This document shows positions 1-11,975 of a DNA stretch of 64,000 bases, in pieces (within the stretch, counting starts at the first letter, position 1; the number at the start of each line of letters is the position of its first letter). Made by a program: the position numbers and the translations under genes. The notes under the pieces are model-generated. The model saw only the letters and a list, made by a program, of their open reading frames with translations. It did no database searches and was not told the DNA's origin. Source of the DNA: Blepharisma japonicum (lineage: Eukaryota > Ciliophora > Heterotrichea > Heterotrichida > Blepharismidae); assembly GCA_949751835.1 (NCBI GenBank), contig CATKHK010000097.1, positions 89,536 to 153,535 on the forward strand, read 5' to 3'.

Positions 1-505
1 TTCGATTAATCGAGTCTTATTATTTGCAATAGAGAAAAATATGATCTTTATTTTAAAAAATTGGTAAGAAAATTTAATTGTTTAAGGATCTTTTAAGCCT
101 CAATTGAACTCTTTTATCCATAATTAGCTCGCGCATTTATGCTCATTTATGAAATTTCGAGTATCCACTAGCATTTAAAGATTTAAGCTTGCTTTATGAA
201 TTCCAAAAAAAATTTTTTTAGGTTAATTAATAACGATATAAAGCTAAAATTTCACTTTTGGCAATGTAATCCGAATCACATATTTGTCCCCAGAAATTTT
301 TAAAAGAAATTCAATTAAGTCATTAATCGAAGCTGAAATTAATCATTAGCTATGTCATCAAATTAAATAATTTATGATCATAATATTTCAACATATGAGA
401 TTAGGCTTAATTCTGAAGAGATTTCTTTGATCTATACCTCTTAGTCAATAAATTTAAAAATATCAATAATATTTACTGACTTATTTATCAAAGGGACTGA
501 ATAAA
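1..505. other. intergenic, no gene seen
   Basis: AT-rich DNA upstream of the hybrid histidine kinase. No long open frame was seen on either strand when TGA is read as Trp, and no tRNA-like or telomeric repeat was noticed. It presumably holds the 5' flank of the downstream gene. Confidence 0.6.
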
Positions 506-2629
506 ATGGAACAATCTCAAGTAACCTGGTGGGAAGAAGAGTGCGAAGCAATTTACAAACTACTGCAAAAGTTTAGTTTAGTCATGGCCTGTTTTGCTGC
601 AATCGTATGACCTCTATTTATTTTTCTGGACGCTTCTGAATATTTTTGTGACACCCTAAAACTTGGCTCAATCATGAATATTATCTGAGCACCAATTATA
701 TGATTTTCATATAACCACAAGTCCAACTATAAAGCTGTACTATCAATTGTATATTCTGAATATCTTAATATCCTTTCCATCTCTTTGTCTCATAATGATT
801 TAAAGGATGAAAAACTGATACTATTACTGTTGACGTTTTTGGTCTGCTTAACTTTTCAATTTTCAATGATAAAACACATTGTTTGTTTCAATATTATGGT
901 GGTAAAATACCTTTATATGTGGTATGTACATGAGCATTTATTTAAGAACTCAGGAGAGGTCTGATATAGGCATTCCTCGTATTTTATACCTATGGCCGTT
1001 ATAATGTTGAACCTATTAACTTTACACGCAAGAAATATTTCTTTTGAAAGATTTTTGTATAGGAGTGAATTAGAGCACTCGAAGAATCGGCTAAATATTA
1101 TTACAGAGTCTTTTTCTGATGGAATTTTGATCATTTCTCAGCGCATGAAAATAGAGTTTTATAACCTTTGTGTTATCCAAAAATTGAGATCTGCGCCAGA
1201 TAAGTTGTTAGCTATGATAAGCTCTATGGTATTCTGTGAAAAGAAAAAGGTCTCCAATTTTACTTCGTCAAATTTCTTAATAGATGAAATTTCTTATCTT
1301 TTTAATAGCACATATAATGAAGAAATAACACTGGGCTTGACTTCTGGAAATTTAGAATGAAAAGCTCTTCACATGATTTGGGAAAATAATCCAGCCCTAT
1401 TCATAACAATAAGAGATGTGACCGATTCGGTAGAGCTTGAAAAAAAAGCTTCCTGTGACCAGATGAAAACTCTATTACTCCGTTCAGTTTCGCATGAACT
1501 TAGAACCCCTTTAAACTCAATTATACATTTTACCAATAAATTATTACAAAGCACCCATATTTGAGATGCTGAAGACATAAAGAAGTTGAAGATTATTTCT
1601 ATTTCAAGTACATTAATGCTTTCTTTAATAAACGACTTGCTTGATTATTCAAAGATCCTTACCGGCGTTTTTTCTATCCATAAAACACAATGTAATTTAA
1701 AAGACTTAATTAAAAGCTCTTGCAGTCTTTTTGAATACCAAGCGGCTAAAAAGAATTTGTACATTAACTTTAGAATTGATAAAGATTTACCTGATATCAT
1801 CTTCACTGATTCTTTAAGAATTAGTCAAATTATTTTAAATTTATTAAGGAATGCCTTTAAGTTTACCCAGGAAGGAAAAATTGAAGTCATTTGTCTCAAA
1901 ACAGCAAAAAATACGATGAAGTGTTGTGTTGAGGATACAGGGTCTGGTGTTAGCATAGAAGAAATAAGAAAAATGATAAAAGAAATTGACCCTTTAAATA
2001 TTCCTAATCTCGGGCCAAGAGGGCATGGATTTGGCCTGTACATATCAAATCTATTGCTTAATCAATTAGATGGAAACTCAATAAAAGTAGATTGCAATAT
2101 TGGAAAGGGTTCAATTTTTTATTTCAGTATTAGCATTTATGAGGACAAACCTTTAAGCCTTTCCATTGAAAATACCGAAACATGCACCAATGAGCGTATT
2201 TTACCTATAGCAATATCAAGTTATATTCATTCAAAAGGCTTTAAAAAAGACATTCTTATTGTGGATGATTTAGAATTTAATTTAGACGTTTTAGGGTCAA
2301 CATTAAAATCTTGTGATTTTGAGTATGATGAAGCAAATAATGGAAGAATGGCTGTGGAAAAAATAATAAGAAAAGATGTTTCTGATTGGCCATATAAAGT
2401 GGTTGTCATGGATTGCGAAATGCCTGAAATGACTGGATGAGAAGCATCAGCTTATATTGATCAGCAGTATCGGCAAGGGAAAATTCAGCATCTTCCTTAT
2501 ATAATTGGGTACTCTGCATACTGTTCTGAAGAAGATATAAAACTGTGCTATCAGTGCGGAATGATAGACTTTTTGCCAAAACCTTGCCCTCAAGAAAAAA
2601 TAATCGAAACTATTAAAAAATTTATATAA
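506..2629 (+). CDS. membrane hybrid histidine kinase with receiver domain
   Basis: A 707-aa frame is continuous only if TGA is Trp; it is crossed by TGA codons near 599, 962, 1358, 1562 and 2438 and ends in TAA. The N-terminus (about residues 25-185) has five or so hydrophobic segments, so the protein should sit in a membrane. The dimerisation/phosphoacceptor domain has the H-box SVSHELRTPLNSI (His330). The HATPase domain has an N-box (LNLLRNAFKF), a G1 box (EDTGSGVS) and a G2 box (GHGFGLYIS). The C-terminal receiver has the paired acidic residues (IVDD), phosphoacceptor Asp636 in MDCEMPEMTG and Lys692 in FLPKP. All catalytic signatures are present, so it should autophosphorylate on His and pass phosphate to its own receiver. 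The ligand is unknown. The chosen start is the first ATG in frame. Confidence 0.93.
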
Positions 2630-2679
2630 TTAATTTATTACATATTTTATATTATTTAAATTTTTGACGATTTTACTAC

Positions 2680-5583
2680 CTATTTTTGTTGTGATGAGAA
2701 ATCCAGCAACTTCCTATTTTTTTCACTAATAACAGTTCTAGATAATGATATATCATAAGCAACTAGTCCCCACTTCATTAATGATCACTCTAAGCAGTTC
2801 AAATTTTCTTCTTTTGAGTCATCATAAAGATGCCTTATATCCCAGCATTTTATTGTCATATCTTCGCTAGCAGATATAATTCTCTTACCACATAGAGAGA
2901 AATCAAATGAGTTGATCATTTTTAAATGCCCTTTCAAAGTATAAATCAGCATTCTTTTTTCGAAATCCCATAAATCAATAGTTAAATTCAAATTTATTGC
3001 AGCTAATAAAGATCCACAAGGAGAAAATTTAACTTGTGAGTAGTTCAGAGTGCTTGAGCCGTAAAGACTAATTATTTCTTCTGGAGAATTTATATGGCAA
3101 ATGCTAATTCAATTGCTTGGATTCATCGTAAAAGCAAGGTAATTTTGATAGGGAGCGAAATTAATTGAGGTTAAACTGAAATCAGGAAAAGAGGTTAAAC
3201 TGAAATCAGGAAAAGAGGTTTTTATTTCCAGCTCAGAGATAAAATATCCTGTTTTAACATTTCAAAACCTAATTATACCGCTGCTGGCAGATGCAAGTCT
3301 CATTGAATTGCAAGAAAATGAGAGAAATTGTATACCTTTGCAATGCGCGTATTTACTTGTGGAGGAATTTATTTTGCATATTAGCTTGTTTGAGTATAGC
3401 TCAGCAATTTCAATGGAGCCATCAGAGAAACCGAGGGCAATCAGACTTTCTCGAGAAATCGCAAATGAAATGACTCTCAATGGAAAATCTCTCACAAATT
3501 CTACTGTTGATCTATATAAATGGAAGCCACAATAGCTGGAAATAACAAAATGGTTTCCACAAGGAGAAAAACCAAAATTAGGATTTACGTCAAATCCAAA
3601 ATATCATTTAATTTCTCGCACCACTTTTTTTGTTTTATTGCTTCATATTTCAATTAGGCCGACAGCATTTTCTCTTGAAATTAATGCAAATTGATCTTCA
3701 TTTGGAGTTCATAAGACCATAAAATTGTATTTTCTATTGGTTGGCTCTGGATTTTTGGATAATGGAATTTTGTATTTTCATAATCTAGCATAATTATTAA
3801 TTTCAACAATTGCTAATTTATCGTCCTTAGGAGAAAAATCTAGCTTAGGAGCACTTGAAAGTTTCATCAGAAACTGAAATGTAAAGGTCTGCTTCTCTAT
3901 ATCATAGATTTGTATGAGACCTTTTTTATTTGAAACAGCTAAGAATTTTGTGCATGAGGATAGAGCTCAATCACAAAATTCATTGCTTGAATCGTTATAT
4001 AGTGTTTTTTCTTCTTTTTTTTCTAAATTTCATATAAAAATTTTTTGCTTGCTCGAAGCAAATATATATTTTTCATTTTTTGTTAATATGGCTCAAATGA
4101 GCTCATATCTTGATTTGAGCTTTCATACTAATTGCCTATTTTTGACAGTTCTAGGAACTCCTAAAATATCTATAACTATTTTGGTTTTTGGAAGTTTAAT
4201 ATTTCATATCAAAATCAAGCCTCAATCACTTGTAGATATCAGGTAGTTCTGTGTAAATGCAAGAGAAATTACAGGTCGATCATGCCCACACAAGTATCTC
4301 ACTTCCTTTTTTGTATTTGCATCTCAAATTTTGATATTATTATTGTAAAATCCTGCTGCAATCCATGTACTGCACAATGAAAATGCCAAAGAACAAATAG
4401 ATTCAGTGATGATGCCTATAGTATGGGCATCCAATTTAGAATTTTTTATGTTTAATAAAATTATTTGGTATTGATGAGCCACCGCCAAATAATTCCCACA
4501 AGGCGAAAATTGGCAATGGTAAATTTTTTGTTCAGTAGAATAGGTTCTCACTATTTCTTGGCTGTTGATGTCACATATGAGAATTTCGATTTGGTTTTCA
4601 TTACAGAAAACTATGTATTTTCCACAAGGAGAAAATTTTACTATAGTGCCAGCAGTTCTAGTTGGGCTTAAGTAGCTTTCGCCAAACTCAGCTTCGGCCA
4701 AATTGCAGTCGTCAAAATTGACGGAATAAAGATTTGAATTGGTAAAGTTTACATTTGTGAGGTCGCTTCCTTCGAAATTTGTACCAATGATAAGGGAGCT
4801 TGATAAATCTGCTCCAGGGATTTTTATGTTTCTTAAGTCTTTGTGAGATAATGGATAGTTAAGGCGATTCAAGATTGTTATTGCGTTGCTTGATCCTTGA
4901 GATACTTCTGAAGATTCTTTGGAGAATAATACTAAATTAAATAGGCCTTCCTGCAGCTTTTTTGATAGAATATTTTTTAAGATGCTACAAATTTCAGGGA
5001 ATTTTTTTATGTCAAACTTATTGAAATAAGAATTTTTCAAAATTTCAATGCTTTCTCATTTCAAAATATCTTGAGATATAAGATAAGCTAACTTCTCATT
5101 GAAATTATGTATAGTAAATTTGCATACTTTTTCTTGATTTTCAATAAAATGCATAAAATTACGCTTACATTCAGATTTGTTACCTTTTATGCAATGCTGG
5201 TTTTTTGATTTTAAGGAAATACTAAGTTCAATATTTTTAAAATTTCTTTTCTCGATAAGCCTTAATGAGAAGCTGCTTTTTAGCTTTATAATGCAAGATT
5301 GTATTTCTTTATCAATTTTATTCAATTCAGAATTAAGCTCTGACAATTTTGACTCATTTAATAAGTTTTCGAGGCCTGCATTTATTAAGGATTTATCGTT
5401 TTTCTTTGATTTTTCTTTAGCTTCTAAATTTGATGAGTCAAGTATAGAGTTCGCGATGTGTGGATATTTATTGATCTCTGATAAATGAGATTCAAAGTGA
5501 TTCTCACATATGAGGGTCCCTTTTATTGAACAGCTGCAGATTAAATGTGGGAAACTGCTACAATTTTCGATACAGCAGGCCAT
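2680..5583 (-). CDS. WD40 gene A: B-box-like zinc motif, pentapeptide repeats, WD40 propellers
   Basis: A 967-aa protein in one frame with many TGA=Trp codons, ending in TAG. Residues 3-42 hold a zinc-ligand pattern C-x4-C-x7-C-x-C-x7-C-x2-H-x3-H-x8-H resembling a B-box. A charged helical linker follows, then a pentapeptide block at about 253-302 (GADLSSSLIIGTNFEGSDL type). The rest is WD40 repeats, recognisable by FSPCGKYI and IKIWD motifs, probably enough for two propellers. No enzymatic domain was seen, so it is probably an intracellular scaffold or adaptor; its partner is unknown. A 24-bp in-frame tandem duplication lies at 3166-3215. The stop of gene B is only 22 bp upstream of this ATG. 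The 3' end converges on the histidine kinase with about 50 bp between stops. Confidence 0.88.
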
Positions 5584-5605
5584 TTTTTAATTATAAAATG
5601 ACTAT

Positions 5606-8137
5606 TTAGTTATATTTTTGCCAATCCCAAAATTTAACTGTGCAATTATTGACACCTGCAGCGATAATATTCTCGCTATAAGTAAACTCAAAGCAAGCAA
5701 TTAAGCCCATATTTTCCTTTATGCTGGCTAATAGTTCCCCTCTTTCAACATGCCATATAAAGATTTCTGACTTTGGCTTAGCATCAATACCTTTTGAGCT
5801 CAAAGCTGCAATATAAATTCCGCTTGGAGAAAATCTCAATGATGAGTAAGGATTACTGGCATCGCTTATCAATGTTTTAAATTCTCCAAACGAAAGGTTA
5901 AATTCATAAATAAAAATTTTTAAAGTGCTTTCCATTGTGTAAGCTATATATTGATTTGAAGGACAAACCTGCAGGATAGTATTTATCTTGGATCTTTTTT
6001 TAATAATATTAATTATTATCCACTTTTGATTGCCTATTAGTTTTATCTTATTGTCGGACCTGAAAGCAACAAGCATTTCTTTATATTGAGTGAAGCCTAG
6101 ATATCTGATGAAATTATTTTCGAAATTAAGAAATCGGGTCTTCACTATAGAGTTTATGAGATCTTTTACTTCTCAGAGTATTAGAATACTTATGCTTCCT
6201 GCTGCAATTATTTTTTCATTATGGGAAATGGCAATGCTTTTAATATTTTCAAAATTGACTAGCTCGTGAAGCATGTCTAAATGTGGAGAATATATACAGA
6301 CTGAGCTATTCTTAGGGACTGCTATATAGCTGCCATAGGATGAATAGATAATAACTTTTGCTGCATAATTAGGAGAACCGATATCAATATTTTTTATAGC
6401 TTTATGCTGAGCTAAATCTCATAACTCTATCTCTCCCTCTCCACAGTGTGTAACAAAATAGTTACTACATGGAGAAAATGAAATAGAGTTGAAAATATGA
6501 TTGCTTGCTTTTATTAATTTATTGTAATTTGGGTTTCAAATATTAAAAAATGAAATAACTCTTCCTTCACTAGCAGCAGCTATTGATTTTCCATCTTGCA
6601 AAAAGACAACTTTTTTTGATGTTTTGCATGGTTGGCAATAACTTTGATAAATAAAATCCTGAGTTTCTATATCAAAAGCTATGATTTTTCCGTCTTCTGC
6701 TCTAAATGCAAGTAAATTTATCTGATTGAAAGAAGCTGTTGAAATTATAAAAGTTGGGTCATATAAAAATATTTTTTCTCCTATATTAACGTTTCATATT
6801 GAAATTTTCAAAGCTAGGCAAACTATGAATTTCCCACATTTGCTGAGTATTAGCTTTGAGATTAGCCTATCTTCTTTAAAGCACTTAGCCAATTTTTGGG
6901 TGTATTTCCCTTTCTTTTTATAATATTTCAACGCTCTATGCTCATAATAAAATAGATCCCACATAAGAATAGACATGTCAGAGCCAGTAGAATACAGAAA
7001 ATTGCTACATAAAGAAAAAGTTATATCAATTACCTTGGATTTATTGCAACATATTCAGGCAATAAGCTCTTTGCTATTTATATTCCAAACTCTAATGCTA
7101 TTATCCAAACTCCCAGCTGCAATGCATGTTTCACATCAAGAAAACGCAACAGAATTAAACGATTTATGAAATCGTCCAAATATAATTTCATTGCAATTAT
7201 TTTGCAATTCATATAAAGCAACTTCTCATCCTCTAATTATTGAAATATATTTTCCATTTGGCGAAAAATTTAGCTGAGCTTTAGCTGAATTTATATCGAA
7301 ATATCAGATTTCCTTAAGCAATTTATCAGATGCTATTTCTCATACTCGTATTTTACTGTCATTGCAAAGCTCAGATGCCGCTAAATACCTTCCACAGCTA
7401 GAAACATTGAAGTTTAACCCAATTTTCTTATCTCCTCGAATTGGCTGACTTCTGAAAAATTTAGCATTTTCCATGTTGCAATTGCTAAAATTCACTTGAT
7501 AAAGGTTTGATTGATTAAAATTAGCTGAATTAAGATTGCTGCCTTTAAAATTTGTGTTGATTAAAAGAGAGTAAGACAAATCTGCATATGGGATATTTAC
7601 TAATTGAAGATCAGCATTATTAAAAGAGCAGCCAAGTTTGTTTAAAATGGAAATTGCATTACTTGCAGCTCTTGAAATTTCAGGAAACCCCCTGGAAAGA
7701 GTAATAATTTTAAATAGACTTTCTTGTAGATCTGTTGAGAATGATGATTTAATAAGCTCAAGACCTGCATAAAATGTTGAGAAGTCAATTAAATTGAAAT
7801 AAGAATTCCTAAGACTTTCAGCCCGAGTCCATTTGGGGATGTCTTTAGTTACAGTGTTTCATACCCAAAAATGTATATCTCTTAGGCATTCTATCTTATT
7901 ATTTTCTAGCTTATGGAGCTTAGAAGATATAAGTTCATTTGATTTATATCAAATACTTGATTTTCCTCTTTTCGTGATATGATTTTGTTCAATGATGCAA
8001 TCAAATTTATTTAAATAGCTAAAAGATAGATGCCTTAGATTTGATTTATATAATAAAAGTATTGATTGCTTTGCATTGCTTATATCATTCTTTTTCATAA
8101 TATTTATAGCAAAATTCTCTGTGTCTTCATCTTCCAT
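5606..8137 (-). CDS. WD40 gene B: pentapeptide repeats and WD40 propellers
   Basis: An 843-aa frame, checked codon by codon for TAA/TAG; TGA is Trp. It lacks the zinc motif of genes A and F and begins with a short charged helical region (MEDEDTENFAINIMKK). A conserved block ending in SNAISILNKLG and a pentapeptide stretch (YADLSYSLLINTNFKGSNL) follow, then WD40 repeats to the C-terminus (TVKFWDWQKYN). The ATG at 8137 is chosen because it matches the ATG of genes C-E; another in-frame ATG at 8161 would add eight residues. B is more diverged from C-E than they are from one another, so it is probably the older copy. Function unknown beyond a likely protein-interaction scaffold. Confidence 0.87.
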
Positions 8138-8299
8138 ATATAATAATTTATGCAATCTCATAAAAATAGAAAATAAAAAGATAATTTTTAGTCTAAAAAG
8201 CAAATAATACAATCCAATTAACCCAATTTCTAAAAAAAATTATAATTATTAAATATGTGTAATTAATTATCAAAGAAATTGCTCTTTTTGATGTCCTTG
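8138..8299. other. 5' flank of WD40 gene B
   Basis: AT-rich upstream flank of gene B between its ATG and the dispersed repeat. It contains the alternative in-frame ATG at 8161. No other feature was seen. Confidence 0.4.
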
Positions 8300-9188
8300 A
8301 TCTCAAGAATTATTAATGAAGAAATAGAATTTTTCTGAATAATTTAGCGATATTAAAATGCATTTAGCATATTAATATTTTGATGTCTAGAAAGAGAAAA
8401 AATAAAAATCTTCAGTCATAGAATTTTTAACTGAATAAATAAAAGCTAAATCTATGAAATAATTTAAATAAAATAAAAACATAATTAGTATTTAAGCAAA
8501 ATTTAACTTCTATTATAAAGATATTTATTTATAAAAAAGCGTTTATAAACCTATTTATTAGGCACATAGAATGGCCGTTGATATGCGACTCATTCTTACA
8601 GTGCGCGCGATTTTACTTGATGCAAAAAATTGCCCAAAGATTGGTTAAGATCGAGGCGATAGATTTACCCTCTGATAGTGGTCTATATCAAGCAGCAGCA
8701 TTTTGCATATTTTTGCGAGAAGCACCATAACAAATTTGGCTCCGAAAGATCGATCCGGGCAGAGCTACGGAGAAACTTAGGCAGGTAAGCCAATCTACTT
8801 TAGCCGCTGAGACTTTTTTGAGGATGATTCAGGGAAAGAGGGAAGGTTGACTTGATAAAGGCCAGTAAGACAGGGATAAAAAACTCTCCAGCTGAAAAGG
8901 GCTCCTTAATTTGGGTGATCTTAGGCTAAATTGGAGACATTAAAGCTTGGGTTAAAAATGAAGGTTCCCGCAATATTCTGTGTGATCGGAATCAGGAGAA
9001 AAATGCCTCACCTTAAAATGAGGGTTTTCGCCTGGAACACTAGCCTTGAGGGATCTCATCTCTCATAGCAGACGCTATGAAAAACATGATATTTAGTAAG
9101 TGGAAATGTTATTTCAAGAACAAATCTAGTCTAATAATTTTATATAATATAAGAATATTAGATTTATAGATGATAATACGTAATATAA
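8300..9188. repeat. intergenic repeat, longest copy (copy 1 of 3)
   Basis: This stretch recurs at 16345-17018 and, for its right end, at 13279-13558. Part of it (about 8560-9060) is clearly richer in G+C than the surrounding DNA. The best-conserved part is about 8915-9110. It contains two related 26-bp segments (AAAAATGARGGTTYYCGC core at about 8956 and 9018) and an inverted repeat CATAGC-AGAC-GCTATG near 9065. About 170 bp (roughly 8740-8908) are absent from copy 3; there a 45-codon + strand frame reads KLRQVSQSTLAAETF, which recalls retroelement RNase H. No intact gene is present. It could be a decayed mobile element or a non-coding transcript. Confidence 0.6.
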
Positions 9189-11765
9189 TTATTTTTTTAT
9201 TATATTTTGCCATTCCCAGAATTTAATTACGCAGTTTTTGATGCCTAAAGCAATTACTTTATCGCTAGCGGAAAATTCAAGGCAAGTAATTAAGTCCTCA
9301 GATTCCTTAAAACTGGCTAATAACTCTCTGCTCTCAACATCCCATACATAAATAATGTTTCTATGCTTTATCTCAGAGGTTACAATGCTCAAAGCTGCAA
9401 TATATTTTCCACTCGGGGAGAGCTTGATAAGTTTATAAGGATCATTTGCCTTACTTTTAAATATGCTTTCTAATCACATATCAGAATTTAGATCATAAAG
9501 AAAAATTTGATTCAAAGCTTCAGAAGTATAAGCAAAAATTTGGCTGAAAGGAGAATTATGGAGTATGATATTCTCTTTCAGATTTTTGATATATGACACG
9601 CATTTCATATCTCGGCAATTCCATATTTTGATTTTGTTATCTGCGGAGCAAGAGATTAGAGTTTCTTTATTTTGAGTGAATCCTAAGTACTTTGTGTGAT
9701 TAAATCTCGCATAAAGTATACCAATTTGCATTATGAAGTCTTGGCTTTTTACCTCTAAAAGATTAATTTGATCATACAGATCTCCAGTGGCAATTAATTT
9801 TTCATCATAAGAAATAGCTAGAGACCTGATATATTGGCCATTACCTGTAATTTCATGAAGTAAATCTAAATTTGGAGAGTAGATAAAAATTAAGCTATTG
9901 CTGGGCACTGCTATATAGCTGCCAGATGGTGAATATATAATAACTTTTACAGCATGATTTGGAGAACCTGTATCAATGTGTTTTATAACTTTATGCTGTA
10001 CTAAATCTCATAATTCTATCTCTGACTCTCCACAATGTGTAACAAAATAGTTACCACATGGAGAAAATGAAATAGAGTTAATAGTATTATTGCTTTTTTT
10101 TATTGGTTTATTGATGTCTAAACCAGAAATATCAAAAAATGAAATGCCTTTTCTTTTGCTAGCAGCCGCGATTGATTTTCCATTAGGCAAGAAGGCAATT
10201 TGTGAGGATTCTTTAAATATTTCACAATAGTTTTGATAAATAAAATGCTGAGTTTCTATATCAAAAACCAGGATTGTTCCATCTCCTGCTCTAAACACAA
10301 GTAAATTTATCTGATTGAAAGAAACTGTGGAAAATAAAAAAGTTGGGAAATATAAAAACACTTTTTCTCCAATATTTATGTTTCATACTGAAATATTACT
10401 TGAAACACAAACTATGAATTTCCCATTACTACTAGGTGTTATTGATTTAATTCATTTTTCATCCTTAAAGCGCTTTAAAAGTTTTTTTCCTTTCTTTTTC
10501 TTATTACGAATAAAAGTTGTTCCTTTATAGCACGGCACTAGCTTACTCTTTGCTAAAAAGTCTCATACTAGAATATAAGAATCGTAGCCAGCTGAATATA
10601 AGAACCTATTGCAAGGAGAAAATGACACATCTGAAACCTCTTCAGCGTGCCCATTCAGCATATGAATAAGTGATTTGCTTTTTAAATACCAAACTTTAAT
10701 GCTATTATCCATACTTCCAGCTGCAAAATATGTTTCACAAGAAGAAAATGCAAAGCAAAAGGCATATTTGCGAAACCCTTCAAATGTAGTTATTTTGCAA
10801 TCATTTTTCAAATCATATAAATTCACTATTCCAGATTTTATCGTTGCAATATAACGAGAGCTTGGTGAAAATCGTAATAAAGATAGAAGTCTTAAATCTC
10901 CGCAATAAATTTCTTTCAATAATTTATCAGATGCTATTTCTCATACTCGTATTGTTGCTTCATTTTCGAATCCAAAAGCTGCTAAATACCTCCCACATCT
11001 GGAAAAATCAAATTTTGCTCCGATTTTCTTATAACTTATAACCGGGTGATTGCTGGAAAACTTCGCATTGTTTAAGCTGCAATTTTTAAAATTCACTTTG
11101 TAAAGTTTTGATTGAGAAAAATTAGCTGAATTGAGACTGCTGCATTTAAAATTGGTGTTGATGAAAAAAGAGCGCGATAAATCGGCATATGGGATATTTA
11201 CTGATTGAAGATCAGCGTTATTAAATGAATAGCCAAGCTTGTTTAAGATAGAAATTGCGTTGCTTGCAGCTCTTGAGATCTCAGGAAGGCCTTTTGAGAG
11301 AGTTATGATTTTAAATAAGATTTCTTGGAGATTAGCTGAGAAATATTTTTTAAATAGCTCAAGACTTGGATAAAATGATACAAGATCAACTGAATTGAAA
11401 TAGGAATCTCTGAGAGTTTCAGCGTGGGTTCATTTAGGAATGTCTTTAATTATAGTGCTTCATATGCAAAAATGGATGTCCTTTAAGCATCCTGTCTTAT
11501 TAATAATCCGCTTATAAAGCCTGCAAGATATTAATTCTTTTGAGTTATACCTAAGGCTGTGTGCATTTGCATTTCATTTTCCTCTTTTCTCAATGCTATT
11601 TTGTGTAATAATGCAATCAAGATCATTTAAATATTTTAGAGCCGAAGATTTTGAGTGAGATTTATATAGTAAAAGCATCGATAATTTCCTATTGTGTATA
11701 TGATTCTCTTTTCTGCTATTAATAATAAAATTGTCTAAGTCTTCACGAGTTATTTCGTTCTCCAT
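9189..11765 (-). CDS. WD40 gene C: pentapeptide repeats and WD40 propellers
   Basis: An 858-aa frame without TAA/TAG until the stop at 9189, with TGA as Trp throughout. The ATG at 11765 (MENEITRED) is conserved in D and E; a TTG eight codons upstream is not needed. A helical N-terminus (about 1-70) is followed by a block with SNAISILNKLG, pentapeptide repeats (IPYADLSRSFFINTNFK type) and WD40 repeats ending in VIKFWEWQNIIKK. It is nearly identical to genes D and E over most of its length, so these three arose by recent tandem duplication. No catalytic motif is visible; probably a scaffold. Confidence 0.88.
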
Positions 11766-11924
11766 ATATTTTAATAATTTATAATTCAATGAAATAGGTC
11801 TGAAATATTACACTTACAAAATTTAAATTATAAACAACTCTTAAGTGGGTATTTCAAGCACAAATCTAATCTAATAATAATCTTGTATAATAAATAAATA
11901 TGGATATATAGATGATAATACGTA

Positions 11925-11975
11925 ATATAAGTATTATTTTATTATTTTTTGCCATTCTCAGAATTTAATTAATTC
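11925..11975 (-). pseudogene. 3'-end remnant of a lost WD40 paralog
   Basis: About 50 bp match the last codons of genes C-E (translating as IKFWEWQKIIK with a TGA Trp), together with the conserved post-stop sequence gatgataatacgtaatata. The similarity stops abruptly where the SET-domain pseudogene begins. It sits just beyond the 5' flank of gene C, the same place as the remnants beyond D and E. Confidence 0.7.

Noticed and set aside
1-60. Telomere at the left edge
   Set aside because: No CCCTAA-type repeat tract is present at either edge.
3914-4246. 110-aa plus-strand frame inside WD40 gene A
   Set aside because: It is the antisense shadow of a continuous minus-strand coding frame.
8575-8660. 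Short + strand frame MAVDMRLILTVRAI as a gene
   Set aside because: It ends after about 25 codons and is not conserved as a frame in copy 3.
8560-9060. tRNA, 5S or snRNA gene in the GC-richer repeat
   Set aside because: No cloverleaf, no A/B box pair and no conserved snRNA motif could be placed; GGTTCCCGC alone is not enough.
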